DNA from: Thamnaconus septentrionalis
Taxonomy: Eukaryota; Chordata; Actinopteri; Tetraodontiformes; Monacanthidae
Direction: 5' to 3'
Length of the DNA stretch: 64,000 nucleotides
NCBI GenBank assembly: GCA_009823395.1
Contig: CM020504.1
Coordinates: 21,079,540-21,143,539, forward strand
Shown here piece by piece: positions 59,499-64,000 of the stretch. A program made the translations under genes and the position numbers. The notes under the pieces are model-generated. The model worked only from the letters and a program-made list of their open reading frames with translations, had not been told where the DNA came from and ran no database searches. The first letter of the stretch is position 1, and each line of letters opens with the position of its first letter.

Positions 59499-61870
59499 CT
59501 CCACGTCGCAGCAGCAGACAGTTTTCTCTCCTGGCAGTGGCCCTGCGAGGGACTCCCTCGTTTGGAAACAGGTTGCACCGCGAACGCACTGCCACCGTGT
59601 GTTGTTAAAAAAAGTGGTGATCACAACTACAGCGGCCAGTTTTTGTGCTTCTCGTGATTTGGCTCTTTGCTTCACTGTCCTCTGTGAAGCCACTTGACTC
59701 ATTTCTAAAGATTATTCCCCGTTCATCAAGCAGCAGCCTGTCCTGCCATGTGAAGCCCTGGCGGTCTAATTGAAACGTGCACTGCGCAACCTGCCAGGAC
59801 TGTTTTCCTAATCTGACCTGCTGCTAGGGCCCCGGCATCAGCCAATAAACCTCCAGGATTCGGCTTTCCCTGAGAAATCTGCTGTAGGGGATTAAACACA
59901 TGCTTTTCCCCAATCCGTCCTCGCCGCATTGTGCGTTACACAGTTTGGCTGCTGCTTCAGCCTTCTGAAACTGCAAGTATGATGAGCGTTGTTCTGCTAT
60001 TTTTAGCCGCCGTATTGATGGGGCTGGTAGGCATGGTAACGCACTCACCGACCAAAATGCGCTGGGCTTGGCTGTGTGAACGATCAACTCCTCCTCACGT
60101 CTGGATCTCAGGGCAGACGCACGTGAGAGAGTTTGGGGATTACTTGTGTGACGTGGAGAGACTTGGCAAGGGTCCGCTTGAGAAATTTTTCTTTTCTACA
60201 TAAGTTTGTCACAGAGAGCCAAGTCCTTAACAAGACCTGTTTATGATTAGCTGAAAGGAAGAAAAGAAACACCTGATAGGGTTGAACTTAAACCCTGTGC
60301 AAAGTGTGTGTAATCCATGGCGAGCACACAAGCACGTGCTCGTAGAATTAGACTCAGTATATCACAAAATATACAGCTTTTTGATTCATTAATTAGCACA
60401 AGACCAATAGGACAATTCTCTGAAGTAATAATGCTGTATGGCGAGTAAAGGGTGGTATGACAGCCCGACCCTTGATGACTCTTGGATATACATTATTGAA
60501 GAGCAAGAGTGTGCTGAAGGTGATTACCTGAGTGCTGCATGACGTCAGCTGAGCCGTGTGTCATTCATAGAGCCGACAGCAGAAGTAGGTTTCTGGGCCT
60601 TGACTGCCGCTGACGCCGAGTCCCTGCAGAGCCGCAGAACCTGGAGAGATAGCATCTGACAGGCCACAGCTCAGGCACCGCGCCTTCATTAACCCCTGTA
60701 AATGAGGCCAGAGACTGTTCATCCCCACACTGAGCTCGTCCCTTCTCGGCCTTTCCTCCCACTGACAGAAATTGCAGCAACTGGTGGAACATTAACACGG
60801 TAGCTATGGGGGTCAAGCAGCGTGTTATCATTGCTCTCAGCCATCAAAGGTCAGGTGTGGAATGTCAACGACCTGCATCGGCCAAATTGTCTTTGAAGGC
60901 AGCCTAATTGGTGATTAAGAAGCAAAGACATCAGAGGTCTTTCATGATGCAAAATCTGCTGTACAAGTCCAATTATTGTCTTGTCTTGTATTGTATTGTA
61001 TTGCCTCCAAGCCAGTCAGCGAACTCCACATCGATGGGAAAAGTTCACCCTTTTCCTTCTTTTGGTCGCTGTGCAAAAACACATGGTTATAGTAATAAAC
61101 CTTTTATGATGTCACAAAGGACACTCACGCCTCTGCCAGGTTAACAACGGTGACTCCTGCCGTCAGTCGGTTCTTTGACCTCCCTGCAGCTACCTTGGTT
61201 TTGCAGGAGGGGGGGGGAAGTGAAGCAGAAAGTTGGAATGGACATTTTTTTGCAGGAGGCTGTAAACAAAGGGCTAAATATGCTCCTGTCTTGAGATCTA
61301 ATGGGCAATAGTTTGAGGCTACTTCCTTGGAGATGAAAAATAAGGATCTGGCAATACTTCACTGTAACAGTGGCCCCATTAAAATGGCTGTTTTCCTCTT
61401 GGCCACCATCTCCTTAGTGCCATTATGGACAACAGACAGTGCCTGTGACACACTTAATGGTAATTAGATTTGGACAGCTGACATACGTGAGCATCCGATA
61501 TGTGCCCCACACTCACCCTGAGCACTACCCCCACCTACTGTGAGATCACATTTCTGTCTGTAATGTGAGCGACTGAGAGAGAAGGAGGTGGATCAAGTTG
61601 TGGCCACACTGAACGCGGTCAGCGTTTCTGTCCTGTCTGTTGTGGCTGTATTTTTAGCTTGACCATAACCTCATATTCCTCCTTCACTCTGGCTCCTTTC
61701 TACTGCGATTTGATGCGGTTGCCTGGTAACTAGCCCCACCGCCCGCCCGCCCGTTGTGATGTCACACAATGGCACGACCCGGGCCGAGAGCAGTCTGATC
61801 AAGAAGACAGACGAGCCCTAAGTGGCTTAGCACGTGGACATGGCTGGCCTATTAATACAACTAAGCTGTG

Positions 61871-61872
<2 letters not shown>

Positions 61873-61924
<52 letters not shown>
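61873..61924. repeat. (AC)n microsatellite
   Basis: About 52 bp of AC. Confidence 0.95.
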
Positions 61925-61928
<4 letters not shown>

Positions 61929-62942
61929 GTTGGACCCCAGCTGCCGGCCTTCTGCCTTTGAGGACTCATGCATACTGAGGTTCAGATAGCAGTGCACTCT
62001 CTCTCTTTGTCTCTCTCTCTCTCCCCCCTCCCTTTTTCTAATGGACCCGTCTAGATTGACTCTCATGCATCACTGCCCATTAACTGCAGGCTGTCATCAG
62101 TCTGCGCATAAAGCGAGGCCTCTCAGTCATCTATCGGCTTGGTTTAATTCTGTTTTAGTGGCTCATTAAGGAGCTCTAATGTGCACCTCTATTTGCCGGT
62201 GCCGCGACCAATTCCGGTTGAAATAAATTATGTAATTTAATTTAAATAATTTATAAACCTTGCGAACCCAACCCTAGCGATCTGACTTGTTTTTATAACT
62301 TTATAGCCCATATTTTAAACCTTGCACCGCAGCTGGAGTGCAAGTCTTGTATGTCTGTCTTAATGCACAAGCTGGTTTTAGTATTAATTAAGCGACTAAT
62401 TAATCAGTTTCAGTTGTGATGGGTTGTGAAAGCAGGAAGTGACTGCTGAGAGTTACAACAAAAATCACAGAAGAAGACAAGGTGGAAACATAGAGGGGAG
62501 CATTTCATAACCTGGCTGCTGCTGCAGACTAGTGTAGATGCTGAAATACAACAGTTAGTTAGTTAGTTAATGAGTGAGTGAGTTAGTGAGTTAGTTAGTC
62601 TCTTATTCAATCACATTGTTATAACCACACACACTTGTTTCCAGCTCTCTCTCCTTTTAAGTGTGACGTCTGGTCGGTTCCACCACACAAAGTGTCATCA
62701 GATCAGCTGCCACTCGATATTCTGAGGCACGAAGAACAACTTGACAAGTTTCTTACCATGTCTATGTATATCATTATTATATCTTAACCTCGCCTCTGCC
62801 TTCTCCGTTTCTCGAAACTCTCGTCGCATTTGATTTGCAAAGTTCAACAGGGGGATGTCTCTGCCTAATTGGCGTTGACGCCTCGGTGGGGAGTCTGAGC
62901 GTGAGCGAGAGCTGCGACGACGACTCCCCTCAGGCTCCTGTT

Positions 62943-62972
62943 GGGGGGCGGGGGGGGGGGGGGGGTTGGGGG
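62943..62972 (+). repeat. G-run, potential G-quadruplex
   Basis: Six G, one C, then about sixteen G, TT and five G: many overlapping ways to form a four-tier G-quadruplex on the + strand, in the coding-sense intron of dclk1. Confidence 0.8.
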
Positions 62973-63702
62973 CAGGGTGCGAGGTGGAGCCCCTTGTTCA
63001 GTACTAGTATCTGCAGTGCAGCTTTGACTTCTCAGACTGCGCTGTTGGCCACTTCCCCTCCTTGTTGGCAGGACTGAAGGGCGTTTCACTTTCCTCCTCT
63101 CCCTGCAGCCTCCTCAGTGCTGGTGCATTTCTCTGCACCTGCGTCGTCTCATATCCTCTGGCACCACCCGCCACTCTCCTCCCTTTGACAACTATTGTTT
63201 TGGGCTGTGGAAACATCTGCCTGAATCCCTACATGCTCATCCTTCCATCACTGTTTTTTTCCCCCGCTGTTGCGCTGCCAATCTACCATTCTTTTACAAC
63301 CATTTACCCATCGCATGCAACTTCAAATCCAGTGGCAGCAGCATATGGCTCTACCCCCCCACCACCCCACCCCGCCCCCACCTACTCCTGTCATTGCTGC
63401 CTCTCTTTGAAAACCCCCCTGTTTGTCATAATCTCGCCTCTTTTTCTTTTTTTGCCTCCTTCTTGGCTGCCTTCCAGCCCTGCAGCGACTGTGCGAAGGG
63501 TGCTAAGCAACATCGCAACAAAAGTACTGCGTGCGTTGTGTTGCGGCAGTTAAACGGTTAAAAGCATCTCAGGTTTTTGGTCTGCTATCTAAAGCTGTTT
63601 ATGTTGGTGATGTCACTTTTTCTCCCGGATGATTGCGATGAAGCAAAGTGTGTCTGTCTGCCTCTGCCTCGATTTGCTGAGTCACAGTTACTCAGCACAC
63701 CC

Positions 63703-63794
<92 letters not shown>
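63703..63794. repeat. Long (TG)n microsatellite
   Basis: About 91 bp of uninterrupted TG, the longest dinucleotide tract in the window. Confidence 0.95.
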
Positions 63795-63799
<5 letters not shown>

Positions 63800-64000
63800 T
63801 GCATATTGTGTGCTTTATCCTTGCACAAAATGACATTCATAAAATGTGACTTAAGCTCTTGTTTTTCCTAACAAATATTTTGTTCAGGTGTAAGTTTTTT
63901 TTTTCCTTCTCTTCACCTGCCTTCTGTTTTGCAGTCTGTATCTGTATCTGAGTGGATGCTGTCTGCCTGTGGTATCTGAGCATCAACTGCTCACTTGTTA

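Larger units (their letters stand above)
58550..64000 (+). other. dclk1: dclk1 intron (continues beyond the window)
   Basis: About 5.4 kb without another recognisable exon on either strand. It holds CT (59457-59495), CA (61873-61924) and TG (63703-63794) repeats and a G-run at 62943-62972. Several AT-rich stretches with homeodomain-type words (for example 61.38-61.50 and 62.04-62.20 kb) look like possible conserved non-coding sequence, which is common in introns of developmental neural genes. Confidence 0.6.

Noticed and set aside
63577..63871. Frames made of Cys-Val or His-Thr repeats (also at 5.5, 11.6, 19.1, 25.1 and 48.5 kb)
   Set aside because: Translations of TG/CA microsatellites.
58550..64000. 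Third dclk1 coding exon (VTCLQDFF-like)
   Set aside because: Looked for the conserved reading on the + strand and did not find it; it probably lies beyond the window.

Overview
This window is vertebrate nuclear DNA, and almost certainly from a teleost fish. The genes are split by GT-AG introns that are short for a vertebrate (mostly 100-1500 bp). There are many long CA/TG and CT/GA microsatellites. Every recognisable protein is an ortholog of a gene from the human 13q13 neighbourhood. There is no bacterial, phage or CRISPR content.

Layout. (1) 1-24822, + strand: the C-terminal part of neurobeachin (nbea), 40 coding exons plus a likely 24-nt microexon. It runs from the end of the N-terminal solenoid through a disordered linker, a second helical region, a DUF1088-like region, the PH-like domain, the BEACH domain and the WD40 propeller to the stop codon. 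The exon lengths add up to 6453 nt, an exact multiple of three (2150 residues plus stop), which supports the whole splice model. (2) 28425-28766, - strand: sertm1, a small single-pass membrane protein, tail-to-tail with nbea. (3) 28767-44578: about 16 kb with no gene I can support, holding an eroded LINE tail, microsatellites and stretches that look like conserved non-coding DNA. (4) 44579-48999, + strand: spart (spartin), 7 coding exons. (5) 49566-52544, + strand: ccdc169, 8 coding exons, starting just downstream of spart, with an RFX-type X-box in its putative promoter. (6) 55.8 kb to the window end, + strand: the start of dclk1. It has a probable non-coding first exon and two exons for the tandem doublecortin domains; the kinase part lies beyond the window.

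The genes do not form a pathway. Neurobeachin and spartin act in membrane traffic, DCLK1 binds microtubules, and SERTM1 and CCDC169 are poorly characterised. What links them is ancient synteny. Compared with my memory of human (NBEA, DCLK1, SOHLH2, CCDC169, SPART, CCNA1, SERTM1), the block sertm1-spart-ccdc169-dclk1 is inverted relative to nbea, and ccna1, sohlh2 and the intron-nested mab21l1 are not seen here.

I do not find a new multi-gene system. The observations most worth checking are: the nbea microexon with a UGC motif just upstream; a complete solo LTR with perfect 5-bp target duplications about 50 bp from a dclk1 splice acceptor; a GC-AG intron inside the BEACH domain; an nbea intron that is mostly (GT)n; a possible symmetric 84-nt cassette exon; and the X-box upstream of ccdc169.
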